In this document: piece by piece, positions 21,529-33,139 of the stretch
How the letters are laid out: every line of letters starts with the position of its first letter
Position numbering within the stretch: position 1 is the stretch's first letter
Origin: Favolaschia claudopus
Taxonomy: Eukaryota; Basidiomycota; Agaricomycetes; Agaricales; Mycenaceae
Assembly: GCA_037176885.1 (NCBI GenBank)
Contig: JAWWNJ010000001.1
Location: 3,844,001-3,908,000 of the forward strand
Reading direction: 5' to 3'
Length of the DNA: 64,000 nt
Translations under genes and position numbers: made by a program
The notes under the pieces: model-generated
What the model was told of the DNA's origin: nothing
The model's input: the letters and a program-made list of their open reading frames with translations, nothing else
Database searches by the model: none

Positions 21529-24003
21529 ATGTATTCCTTAATTTCTTTCTCTCTGCTGCTTTTGCCGTTTGCTACACCGTCTAATGCTGCCGTTCAAGTC
21601 TCTGTACCTCCCACTCCTTCCACATCCAATGTAGTCCATTCAAATTTCCTTGGGATCAGCTTCGAGCTCAGCTTTATGACCGATTATTGTTCGCGGACAC
21701 TCTCTATTTTCTATCGTCTCCTCATTCAGTTTCAGTTGGAAATGACACCGACCACATGAGTACACCGATGCTCAATTATCTTGCTGCAATAAAAGCACGG
21801 CTGGGCAACAATCCTGTACGCATTCGGATAGGTGGAAACAGGTACGTGTTTGCCGTTCGCATGTGGACACAGAATAATTGTACGCAACAATAGTGCCGAC
21901 TCATCTCCCTACATCGACACCGCTTCCTCGCCAATGGTCCAGCTCCAGGCCGGCGACTTCAACGCTAACGATCAGCCCGTCACGTACAACCCTATGCTGT
22001 GGACCGTTATGGCTGCTGTGAGCAAGAGCATAAACGGCGTTGCGTATTTGATAAGTAGGTGCTTTAGCCGACACTGTTCCGCCCGCGACTAAGCTTTCTT
22101 GTTGTATAGACGTACCTCTGGCAATTGCGCCTAATGCAAGCATGGCCAACGACATGCGAAACATCTTAGGGAGCAGCCTGGATAGCATGCTTCTCGGAAA
22201 TGAACCCGATCTCTACACAGGGCACAGTTAATTTTCTTCGTGTTTTGAGCGCTGGCCGTATACTAAATCCTCGTTGTAGAGAAGCGGCCCAATGTGGCGA
22301 ACTATACGGTCGACGACTATTTCGGCGTATAATTTATTCCTTTGCCTCAATCAAACCTTTCCTAATTGCTATCAGGAATACTCAACTGCCATTGCGACAA
22401 TCGGGGCCAATGATGTTAGCGGTAAACAGGATATCGGCGGTCCTAGTATTTGTTGCAACTGGGTACAACCGTTTTCTTCTTCGCCCGTCATAGAGTTGAC
22501 CTGTGCTACAGGATCTTGGTGCCGTGTTACAAGCTGGGTACCTCACGAAATTCAGTTCGGCACTCAAGTACATTGTGTATGTCGAGGATTTGGTATTTCC
22601 TCCGTTAAATATTCACGACCTTTCTCAGGCTTCAGCACTATCCTCAGAACAACTGCAACGGCGGCAAATTCCCGTATCAGCTTCCCTGGTATCTCCAGCA
22701 TAGCAACAGTAAGTGATCTTGATATGTCAGCTCTGTTCTCTTCGAGAAGACTCACGCCTGCCATTTAGCGGTGACCCTTGCTCAATGGCAAAAACCCGGC
22801 ATTGATTAGTTGGTATATTTTCTCTCTGCTGACCAAGACTAACGTTCATCCTGTAGCCTTTTGTCGCAACCCGCCGAAAACCGCCCACAGCTGATCAACT
22901 CGGAATTCAACAGCGCATCTTGCGGTGGTGTTCCGTTTTCGCCGAGCTTTGCCGTTGGGTCAGCGAAAATTCCTACACAAATCAGCGAGCCGCACTGAAC
23001 GCAAATTAGGTCTCTATGGTCCATCGACTATGCCCTGCAGATGGCTGTTGTTGGCTATGGTCAAGGTAAGTCGATTCGGTCCCGGAAATCCGTTGCTCAA
23101 CTCTCACCTACACTAACAGCATTCCTCCATACCAGAGAAGGCGTAAGTATTTGCCGTAATGCATGTACCTCCAATAATTCCGTCGTTGGCAGGGCATTCC
23201 CTACAACCTCTTCGCCCCTCCTGTCGGGCCCCCGGGCTCTGCGGGCGCGTGGAAGACGAACTCTCCGTACTACGTTTGTTTTCCCGTCGTCATCTTCGCA
23301 GATACGACAACTGATGGATCATACTTCAGGCTCTCCTCGTCATGGGAGAGGCGCTGAGAACAGACCACGGTGCCATCGTCTCGGATCTCAACCTCGGTGA
23401 CTCCGCTACCAACCCCAATGCGACGAGCTCTGCGTACGCTGTTTACAACCAGGGCAACAAGACCGTCTCGCGACTCATCATCTTCAACTATGCAAACTCG
23501 TCGCAGGACTTTGCGCTGCCTGCGTCTGTGTTCTCCGGCTCTGGCACCGCTCTGGTCAAATTCCTCTCTGCGGCTACGCCGGAGGAGGAGACGAACATCT
23601 CTTGGGGTGAGTTGTGATAATCTTTTTATTTGTTTCGCCCAGGATATCGTGCTTAAGGGTATGCGCAGGTGGAGAAACGTGGTCAGGACCCGATGTGACG
23701 GACGGCAAGTCCACTCAGAAGCCTAGCTGGGCCACCCCCAATAAGAATCTGGCGGACTGCGGCAAGAACGGATGTACTTTTACCGCCCCCGGCCCAAGTC
23801 TATCGTTAGTTATCCTGGACGATGCGCAGAACTTGGGCACGATTATCACCCCGGACCCGACGCCCCCGTCGAACTCGAATAACAATACCGGGACCGGAAA
23901 TGGTGCCAAGGGCAAGGGAGGAGCGATGGGTCTGGATTCATCGTTGACGACTGTGTTTGGAGCGGTGCTGGCGTTGCTTACTTTGACTTTCTTCTCGTCA
24001 TGA
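21529..24003 (+). CDS. GPI-anchored glycoside hydrolase family 79 protein (beta-glucuronidase-like)
   Basis: A signal peptide (MYSLISFSLLLLPFATPSNA) is followed by the GH79 fold. Exons, joined by about 10 introns, give NVVHSNFLGISFELSFMTDY, NPVRIRIGGNSADSS and the acid/base motif in LGNEPDLYTGH. Next come ANYTVDDYFG and PQLINSEFNSASCGG, which carries the likely nucleophile Glu, then LWSIDYALQMAVVGYGQ. A beta-sandwich C-terminal domain (SAYAVYNQGNKTVSRLIIFN) follows. The tail is Asn/Gly-rich and ends in a hydrophobic segment (TTVFGAVLALLTLTFFSS), consistent with a GPI anchor. Family knowledge: GH79 enzymes release glucuronic acid or 4-O-methyl-glucuronic acid from arabinogalactan-like or other glycans. 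An apparent stop near 23000 disappears when intron 22959-23010 is removed. The substrate here is not determined. Confidence 0.85.
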
Positions 24004-24370
24004 GGGTGCATTTCGTTTACTGCGGCCACAGCTCATGGACCATAGAACAGTACACTCAATTTTTTGGTACTATTCTTAGATCAAGTAATTTTATACCCAC
24101 GCTCATTGTCCTCCCAACTACTTCCTAGAGAACAACCAGAGAACGAAAAGAGCGTTCAAGATTTCTGTGTGTGCTCTGAGTCGATGCCAAGTACTTGAGT
24201 TCGGGAACCTCCTCCCGACTTCAACTGTCAGTGCCTTGGCAACCACCCGTCGATCCAGCGTCTGTCGATGGCCAGCAATGTGAAAAGGCTGTACATATTC
24301 TGATATTCAAATACGCGATAGGGGACGCGCTCTCCCGTCTTTTACTTACACACTAACTACCCGCACTCCA

Positions 24371-26388
24371 ATGACGACCGACCCCCCGCCGTTCGAGCCC
24401 TCCAAAGTGGAGCTCAAGTCTCTCGAAAACAGCAAAATAATCGCAGTCAGCTTGTACTCATCAAGAGCTGAAATCACACGGCTGTTCAAGTTCGCAGTCA
24501 AGGCGGGACAGAATCAGGTTCATATCTCCGGGTTGCCGAATGTGCTTGAGAGTGAGTCGTTGAGGTGCGTGCGTGGTTTTTCTCTTGCGTGAGTCGCGTC
24601 TGACGGATACTTACTCTTACTACAGAGTGGAAGGTCGCGGTGCTGCGACTATTCACGACGTGACTGTTTCGCTTGCGAAGGGGGAGCACGTCCCGACGTC
24701 TACGCCGAAGCTTGATGAGCTGTTCAAGACGCGCGAGAAGACGGCACAGGCGCTGCAGCGATGCGAGAAGGCGGTGATAGCTCTCGAGCAATATCTCGGT
24801 TCACTTACGGTTGAGCATCTCGATGCGTCGAAGCTTGATGCTGCGCTAGAGCAGTACGATTCTACCGGTGGGAGGTTAGATGCGAGGAAGACGGAGCTCG
24901 CTGAGGAGCTGCGGCTGCTCGACGAGCAGATCACGAGCGAGCGTAAAAGTATTGCAGTCCCGCATGAGACTAGTAAGCTGCGGATGGAGACGTCTATTGG
25001 GGTGTTTGCGGAAGCGGAGGGGGATGTGGAGGTTGCTTTGATCTATGGTGTGTTCGACACTGTCTCTCGTTTCGTTTCGAGATGCTCAGATTCATCAGCT
25101 GTACCCTATGCTACTTGGACTGCGTTCTACGATATTCGTGTGCAAATGGACACGAAAGAGAACCCAGTCAACCTCATTTACAAGGCCGCCGTGAGACAGA
25201 ATACTGGAGAGGTCTGCGTTTCGCTCGTTTTGATGTTCACACCAATTTACTGTTCGATTCAAGTCTTGGGACGATGTCCCACTACAACTCGAGACATCCA
25301 CACCGACATTCGGCCTGGGGATCCCTAAACTGTCTCCGTGGAACCTCGATGTATACCGCCCGCCTCCCACGCGCACGGTTTCATTGGCGAAGGCAGCTGC
25401 GCCGCTCGCAGCTCCCATGGCATCGGCGGTGCGGTACCGTCGCGCTCTTCGACAAGACGAAGAGGAAGAGGAGTCGGTACCCGACATGGGCTATGGCGGC
25501 GCTACGGTGACGTCGTCGGGGAACGTGAGCGCGACCTTCCGCGTTCCGGGCTTGGTGACTATACCATGCGATAACGACGCGCATAATTTCACGATCGTGG
25601 AGTTGAGTCTGAAGGCGGCGATGTCGTGGGTGTCGGTGCCGAAGATGGATGCGAAGACCCATTTGAATGTGAGTGTTGTTTGTATTGTTTAGTGCTGCTT
25701 TGTTTACGAAGACTGAGTTGAGTAGGCACGTATCACTAATGAATCGGAGTATACTCTGTTGAGTGGCACTGCGAGTGTTTATGTCGATGGGAGTTTCATC
25801 TCGCGGACTGCTGTGCCAGCGGTCAGCCCACAAGAAAACTTTGACTGCCCTCTAGGGTTCGTACATTTCTCAGTGCAATATTGCCATTAACAAATACGCT
25901 GTTTTTATAGTCTCGACCCTTCGATCCGGATCACCTACCACCCCATCCTCAAAAGTCGCACCCAGTCCGGCTTTTACAACAAAACCGCGACCCACAACTT
26001 CTCCCAACGCATCACCATACACAACACCAAATCCAGCGCCATCGACGGTCTCAAAGTCATCGACCAAGTGCCCATCTCGCAAGATGGGCAAATTGAAGTC
26101 AGGCTGGTCAATCCGGCCTTGGTGCTTCCAACGGAGGGCGGATTCACGAGTACCGCAAATAAACGGGCGAGTACGATTGTGGCGAAGCAGCCGCAGGCGG
26201 CGGTCAATGTTGCGGAGGGGGTTATGGCACAGTGGGACGGGGCGGATGAGGCGAGTGTTGATCTGGAAGTACTTGGGAGGGACCGGAAGCTTAATTGGAT
26301 TGCGTCTGTACCGGCGCAGGGGAAGATTAGCTTGGCGCTGGAGTGGGAGGTTGTCGCTCCAGCTAGTGCGCATGTTGTTGGGTTGTAA
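24371..26388 (+). CDS. MuiA-like protein with DUF4140 and DUF4139 domains
   Basis: The start at 24371 gives MTTDPPPFEPSKVELKSLEN. The N-terminal DUF4140-like domain has IAVSLYSSRAEITRLFKFAV and NQVHISGLPNVLESESLR. A coiled coil follows (EKTAQALQRCEKAVIALEQY and KLDAALEQYDSTGGRLDARK). The C-terminal DUF4139 domain contains WTAFYDIRVQMDTKENPVNL, IYKAAVRQNTGESWDDVPL across an intron, STPTFGLGIPKLSPWNLDVY and, later, ITYHPILKSRTQSGFYNKTA. It ends at VGL. The family occurs in bacteria ('mucoidy inhibitor A') and widely in fungi, with no settled biochemical role. Four or five introns are visible. No signal peptide is evident, so it is probably cytosolic. Confidence 0.85.
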
Positions 26389-27535
26389 GTTGGGCTTTCT
26401 GTTTGGGAGTAGAGTTAGTTCATCCATATTAGACAATGTCATTGTAAGTAAGTACTGGAGAAGTTTAGGCTGGCCTGGACGCTTTTTCGACTATGGAATC
26501 TCATGTGTATACCCTTTAAGATCGGTGAAGGCCTTGTTCCAGGCTGTCCCATATACTCTATAATCGTATGATTATACCGGCGGATTGGTTTCTTCTCTCC
26601 AGATACCGATGGTTTCTCAGCGCCGGGCACTGCAAAGTATCCCTTTCGTTGCTTGCCATTCAATACATATAACCACACACATTTCACTCTGACGAATCAG
26701 ACTCAAAGCTTGCTCGAAGCAGCCGTTATTATTTTCCAAACTTGATGAGGGTCGATCAATGCTCCGGTGTGACTCATCAAATGACTGTCTTTCCGTCTTT
26801 GATGATTCTGCACCTGGGACTGGCTCGAGTCTACTTACGAACTAACAAAACGGTCTTTTCAAAAAGTCAGGTAACTTGAACTGGACTCACACCCGTGATT
26901 CCTAGCTGCAGCTCAAGGGTCCATCATTCTGCCTCACTAGAAGTTGAATTTCAAAAGGGTTAGACCATTACTTTGCCAACATTTATGCTATGCGCTTATA
27001 TTCAGCAGTGTCGGCCCCCTTGGAGTCGCTCCTTCCTTTTTGGGGTTGATATACTTGATCCGCCCGGATCACAAGATCGGTGGGAACTTAATGACGTTAC
27101 TGGGAATCGATCCCGAGCTAGAAGGGCTTCCACCTCGAAAGCCGTGGCGGCGCGTGGCACTCAGTGGGAAGCGTTGCCCAGAGGCCCGAATCGGACTGAT
27201 AGGCCGATGTATTTTCTGAAAGCGCAAGCTGGTATCTGCTGGTACCCAATCTGGAGCAGAAGAGAAGCGGAGGCATTTGCGTCATTTCACATGACGGGGT
27301 GAAAGTCTGAAAGTTCTAGAAATAATTTGGAATTTTCGTAGTAGAAAATTCAGACGAGCTGATATATTCCGGGGCTTTGTCCTGTCCAGCTGAGGGTTCT
27401 GCATTGGCCAATGGGAGGTAAACGCGGGCCTGGAGACCAGCCAAGACAGAGTCCAGACCCATTCTATGATGGCAGATGACGTATTAGGCGATCTTTGAGT
27501 TTTGTTGTGATGACTTGACTTGCCCTTTTACCTCG
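26389..27535. other. Intergenic region; promoter side of the phosphatase gene
   Basis: These 1.1 kb have no convincing gene on either strand. A CCAAT-box-like TTGGCCAATGGG lies at about 27402-27413, 120-130 bp before the phosphatase ATG, and is the only regulatory-looking element I noted. Confidence 0.45.
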
Positions 27536-30500
27536 ATGAGCGACTTCTTCACCGCAGTGGGCACTGCGGGGGCTACTACGGACTCGAGTCTTCACTCCAA
27601 CCACCAAGATGACACTGTAACCTTCGCAGACGCAATCGCTGCCAGATTTGGCCAATTGGACTCCAATGTCCTCACTGCTCGTCTCTTGCCCCCAGCTCAA
27701 ACCCTCAGACTTCCCCATACTCCCATGCACAATCTCGCTATTCAACCCCCAGCTACTTCTATCAGCTCGGAATTCACCGCTGTGACCCCTTCTGGTCTCG
27801 CAGAATGGCTGGACGACCCTCAAACTTTGGTCGTTGACATACGTCCACATGCTGCCTATTCTTCAGCACGGATTCACAAAGCCATCTCTCTCTCCGTTCC
27901 CTCCACTCTTCTAAAGCGCCCCGCATTCTCTCTCAGTCGTCTGTCCGCCATGCTACCCTCCCACTCCGCCCGAATCCGGTTTTCAGCTTGGCCATCGGCT
28001 TCACGCATCTTGGTATACGACGCAGACTCAAATTCCCTCTCTGAGTCCTCGAATATCCAGGGTCTGCTACGCAAGTTTCGTGCCGCGGCACCTGATGCAC
28101 CGACAGCCCTGGCCTGGGTTCAAGGTGGCTTTCAGACCGTATGGCAGGCCAAAAGAGATTTGGTCGATGCTTATCCCGCCTCACCCGACCATGAAAACGA
28201 TGACGATGACGATGGGGACCAACTCGCGGACGTTCGCCATGTTCTCCGCGCACATCAACTCCCTCGTGCCGCATTTGCTCTCTCGAGCACCACTCAAGCT
28301 CCTCGCAATGCAGGTACGCCTCAGGTTTTCTTATATGCCCACCCAGAAACAACATCTCACGACCACCTGCCAGGCTCCCAACTTCTGAATCCTTCCTTTT
28401 TCCCCAACGCGAATTACGCCCTCAACTCCACCCACGCTACTACAACTTCTTCCGCTCACACCGTGCTCCACCCGTCTATCGCTTACCCCGCTAACAATAA
28501 CCCTGAAATCCACAACCCCAGTGGTGTTCCCTCCTTCTTGAGAACAACGACATCGAACACCGCATCGGCATATAACCCATTTTTTGACGCTGTCCGGCAA
28601 AACACAGAGCTGTTGGAAGGTATCACGGAGCGTATACCGTTGAAGCTGCCGAGATGGGTCAGGAGAAGGGTGGAGGAGCTGCCGTTCAAATGGTTACGGG
28701 ATATTGCAAAGAAAGCGGGTGCAGTCACGCCTCATCATGCTCAGCGTCTGGCCGGCGCCATGGACACCTTGGGAGGATTAGGTCCGTATCGAGGGGGGCG
28801 ATTAATTGATTCAAGTGAGGACGAGACAACAGAGTTCGATGAGAGTAGCGACTCCAGTACTAGTGGGAGCGGGAGAGCGCCGCCGGGGCTTTTTGGTACG
28901 TTATCTTGAAGATCTCTTTTTTTCGCAGATTCAGGCTGATGCTGTTCTTCCTCCTCGTGTGCAGGCCCCTCATCGCCTTCACGCGCCCCGCATGCGAATA
29001 CCGCCGATATTGAAGAAGGCACTGAAGCTCTCGCGATGCAGTTTTATCGGATTGAGTTGGCGGAGCAACGGCGGATGATGGGCGTCATGGAGCATCATTC
29101 GAGGGAGAGTGGGTTTGTCGGCGCAGGCTCTAGCGCAGCGGAGAAGGGGAAAGTGGAGCCCGCCCCTACGGCCTCGTCTTCCTTGTCATCGGGGTCGGGG
29201 AGTGGCGGGGAGGAAGACGTGAAAATGCTGGGAGCTGCGAGTGACTCGTCGAATAGTCTGTCTACCAACAGCAGTGGGTCGACGAAACTGTCGACGGATA
29301 CGGCGGATTCGTCGGTGTCCAGTGGGAGTGGGAGTGGAAGCGAGGTTGCTGGTCCGGGCAAGGGCAAATCGTCTGAAGGGACAGGGAGTACAGCGGGGAA
29401 GCATGGACCGCATGAGGGGAAGAGAGAAAAGGGTGCTTTCCCGTTTAGTATCACTGCGGGAGTGGAGAAGGGAAGCAAGAATCGGTGAGTGAACTCGCCT
29501 TAGCTCTTATCTTGTTTTTTTTTGCTTGTTTGGTCCGGATTCTTCGTTTCATTCTGGGTATGCAAGAGCTCCTCCGCGATGTGCGTCATGACATGGGTGA
29601 GCTGGTCGTGGGTGGTGTAAGCTTCAGGGCTTCAGGTACCTCGAGGCAGTCACATCTTATCACTCACTTGACTTGAACATGTCAAGAAGTAAGGAGGGCT
29701 AGACCAGGCGCACTGCTTCCTTTCTGACCATATTGTGTCTGCTTTCATTCCAAAACCGGTCAGAGATGTCTCTCCGTGTTCATTACTTTGCGGCGTGGGG
29801 GAATTTGCGTATTCCATTAATCTCTCCTTTTTATTCACTCCTCATTTGGAATCTGCTCTAACTGCTATGTATTCTTGATAGATACCGCAACATATGGCCC
29901 TTTGAACATGCTCGCGTGCGACTTCACAGGCTCAACTCGGGGAAGCTGGTGCCTGCCGCACACACTTCCGCTTCAGCTCCCCCAGCTTTCTCACCCACTA
30001 CTACGAATGAAGAAAAACAACGCCGTGCCTTCACGGATCCGGGAAAACCAACTCACCGACCACAGCATAAAACACGAGCTCAGATCTCAGCAGACGGCAG
30101 TTTAGCGCCACCACCTTCGCGTGCTGATTTCGACGCCACCATTAAGGCAGGGGAAGAAGATGAGGAAACGGTGGATAAAACTGACTATAGAAAACTGGAT
30201 GCACCAGCGGAGGATGCGGATGATGAGACAGAGCCAGAGCTAGAGCCAGAGGAATACGATAACTACATCAATGCGTCGTATGTGCAGCCATTGGGGACAA
30301 GGAGGAGGTACATAGCCACGCAGGGTCCGTTGGAGGCGACTTTTGGTGATTTCTGGACGTGAGTCAATTCCGATTTCCGAAACACGATCCACTGGACGTG
30401 CTGATCTTCGCTCGGCAGGTTGGTATGGCAGCAGAATGTCCATGTCGTGGTGATGCTGACGAGGGAGGTCGAAGGCGCGCTGGTATGTTTCTTTTTTCCA

Positions 30501-32530
30501 TTTTTCAAAAAAACCGCTGTTGACGGGTTGGTTATACGCAGATCAAGTGTGGCGCATATTGGAAATCAGGGACATACGGACCGCTGCGCGTTGAGTTGCT
30601 CGGATGTGCGGCGGAGGGGTGTCGAGGCGAATGTCCCCATTGCTCAACGCAGGCTGGTGCAGAGCCTGAAAGCGGAGGATTCTTCTCATCGGTTCAATCG
30701 CACCACCCTCTCCCGCCTCCACAATCGACGATACCGACAACACCACTCTCGCCTCGTTCTGGTCCTCTATTACCCGCGCAACCTAAAGTTCCATCGGGCC
30801 AGCTCATCAAGCGGACGTTGCGGCTGACGCACGCGGGGTACCCTTCCGCCCGACCTAGAAAAATTGTACAATTGCATTATCTAGGATGGCCAGACATGAA
30901 TGTGCCGAACGATGCGACGGGTGTACTGGGGTTAGTCTGGGAGGTTGGCAGGGTCGTGGAAGAGGTTGGAAGGGAAGAGGTTGCTCCACCAGTGAAGAAA
31001 GAGGATGAAGGGAGTTCCAGCGGGAGCGACAGCGAGGTGGACGGCGAGACAGGTGTTCTCAAACGCTCACTTCATGCGGGTGATGCACAGGCGCCCGTAC
31101 TGCTGCATTGTTCCGCGGGAGTGGGGCGGACGGGCGGATTCATCGCAGTGGATGCTGTCCTTAATGCTGTGAGGCAGGAGGCCAGAGAGATGTATGGTTC
31201 GGGTCGGACGACGCGAACTGCGAGTTTTGGTACTGCCGCCGCAGAGCCTTTTGCGAGAGGAGGGAGTAGTCGGGCTGGTTGGAGTGAGAGCAGCGAGGCA
31301 CCGAGCGTGCGTGTGTCGCCATTTCCCAAGCAAACGCAAGATGAAGATGACACGATGGACGTCGATATCGCCGTAGAAGATGCAGTAATGACGCACGACG
31401 GGCGCGGGCTGCGTACACCCATGCAGGTCGATGGACCAGAGTCGGAGATGCAGTTGGGTAGCACCACCCAAAGGTGGGCGGAGGATGTTGCGGACACGAA
31501 GGTGGTGTCGGCGTTCACTGCGGCGTCGCGCCCTGCGACTTCGACCCCCGTTTCGGTAGGCCCTTCATCGATCTCGTCAGCCGCATCTCTTCCGTCGTCC
31601 GGGTTAGGAACCCCATTCCAATTGCAGCCCCCCATACCGTCCATGCATCGCAGCACGTTCTCCCTCAACTTGCCATCTGCACCCAGTAATCTCAGCATTG
31701 CATCGATCAGCAGCCCTCGTCCTATGAGTCCTGAACAACAACAAAAAGCCTCTTCAATGCCACTTTCTATTCGCCGTGGATATGTTGATCATCGTATGCG
31801 CACATTCTCCGCACCGGGCGCCCCTGCACTTCCAATTCCCGCCGCCAATTCCGTTCCGTGGCTGCTTCCGTCAAACGGTACCCCCTCTACGTCGTCTCAA
31901 TCAGGAAAGGTGCTCCTGGATCGTTCGCTTGCAAACTCGCCGCTTCCGCGCTCAGTTTCGCCTATCAGCTCCATGGAGCCGTCTTTAGCGGAGGGCCGCC
32001 GCGCAACTGATCTCGGACCTATACCGCAGCAATACGTGGACTACAAGGAACCGCGCGCGTTACATGGGCGCAATAGCGTGCGGCCCGTGCGCCTCAGTGG
32101 ATTTGATGACCCGATCTGGGAAGTTGTACAGGACATGCGCGAGCAGCGGATGAGTTTGTGCCAGAGCCTGCGGCAGTACGTCTTTGTGCATGCCGCTATC
32201 ATAGAGGGCTCGCTGTTGGTCGTCGATGAAGAGCGTGCGAGGGCAGGGATCACCTGGCGCCCTTCTACATTTACAACGACGCCCCGGAGGAGTGGTCATA
32301 GAAAGACTCCTCGTCCGCCTCCTCCACCATCACTTCTGCTGTCGAGTGGGACGAGTAGCACGACGAACTCGACTGGGAAGCGCCAGGCGAGTCCGACAGA
32401 GCTGCCGAAGGAGGATAAGAAGGGCGAGATCGCACTGTCGAAACGGCTGAGCATCAAGCGGAAACAACCCAGTTCCGATGAGCTCACCAACATAGACAGG
32501 AGTCCACTTGCGACTTTCCCTCCACCGTAG
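27536..32530 (+). CDS. Rhodanese + protein tyrosine phosphatase (Pyp-type MAPK phosphatase-like)
   Basis: There are five exons (27536-28895, 28965-29484, 29882-30358, 30419-30482, 30542-32530), giving 1469 aa. The ATG at 27536 is the first in frame. A rhodanese/CH2-like domain spans about residues 85-195 (LAEWLDDPQTLVVDIRPHAA to AWVQGGFQTVW). No catalytic Cys is visible in its loop, so it is probably a docking module. A long disordered Ser/Gly/Asp-rich linker follows. The classical PTP domain then has RYRNIWPFEHARVRL, DNYINASYVQPLG, RYIATQGPLEATFGDFW, LGWPDMNVP (WPD loop), LLHCSAGVGRTGGF (P-loop) and CQSLRQYVFVHAAI (Q-loop). Family knowledge: rhodanese-PTP proteins such as fission yeast Pyp1/Pyp2 dephosphorylate the stress MAPK Sty1. 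Odd points are a 397-bp third-exon-flanking intron and about 300 extra residues between P-loop and Q-loop. Confidence 0.9.
29485..29881 (+). other. 397-bp intron inside the phosphatase gene
   Basis: Splicing GTGAGT to TTGATAG joins ...GSKNR and YRNIWPFEHARV, exactly restoring the PTP motif. The intron is 6-8 times longer than most introns here. Its last third is pyrimidine-rich. No open frame in it has recognisable similarity. Confidence 0.8.
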
Positions 32531-33139
32531 AGGTTTTTATTTCTTGTTCAACTTTTGCTTTCGCATCCGATACTTTCCAGCAACAATAGATACATCATAC
32601 CGCACCCATACAGACAACACTACAATTTCTCTTGTTTCGTTCCGGTCTCATTCGTCCGTCGTTTTTTTGATCTGCTTTCCTGTTTTTTTTCTTGCTTACT
32701 CGCTTCTTCTTGTTCTGCGTTCCTTCATCACACATCCATCGAAATCAGACCAGTTACTATATATCTAGCTATCCCGTTGGGACTTGTATCCGTACACCGC
32801 ACATGTATCTGTATATTGTGACTTTACTAATAAACACGGAATAATTTCCCTCTTTGTTCATTACCTGCCCGAAATGTGCATCACCAAAAATGGCAATGTA
32901 AACAGACGCTTTGTCGGTGCTGCTTTGTTTGGTGGTGGACAGAGTTCTATTTAAATGTGCGTGCTTGCATCCGAGAGGACTGTTTCTTGCCCGCTACGAT
33001 CTTGCTGCTGCACAAACCTTGGGTTAGTGGCCTCAATTTTGCATCTCAGACTTCGAGGATCAACTTCAATTATTTTTGACAACTCGAAGCGCCTAACCCA
33101 ACGGACTACTAGCCAAAATCACCCATTGCCACCCGCATT
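32531..33139. other. Intergenic region; phosphatase 3' UTR and promoter of the next gene
   Basis: T-rich, with TTTTTT runs at 32660-32690, consistent with 3' UTR and poly(A) region. A candidate AATAAA lies at 32829-32834. No gene is seen. Confidence 0.5.
32829..32834 (+). terminator. Candidate polyadenylation signal of the phosphatase gene
   Basis: An AATAAA hexamer lies about 300 bp after the stop, in a T-rich tract. Position and composition fit, but fungal poly(A) signals are loose. Confidence 0.35.

Noticed and set aside
22959..23010. Apparent stop codon inside the GH79 gene (pseudogene?)
   Set aside because: The interval has clean GT-AG borders. Removing it restores GSLWSIDYAL, a conserved GH79 segment, so the gene is intact.
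27090..27200. tRNA-like stretch (GGGAATCGATCCCGAGC)
   Set aside because: It looks like a T-arm, but I could not find a matching acceptor stem, D-arm and anticodon loop at tRNA spacing.
27515..27535. Extended N-terminus for the phosphatase
   Set aside because: The codon at 27515 is TTG. The first ATG in frame is 27536.
29095..29478. Minus-strand 127-aa open frame opposite the phosphatase linker
   Set aside because: It is the antisense shadow of Ser/Gly-rich codons in a strongly supported exon.
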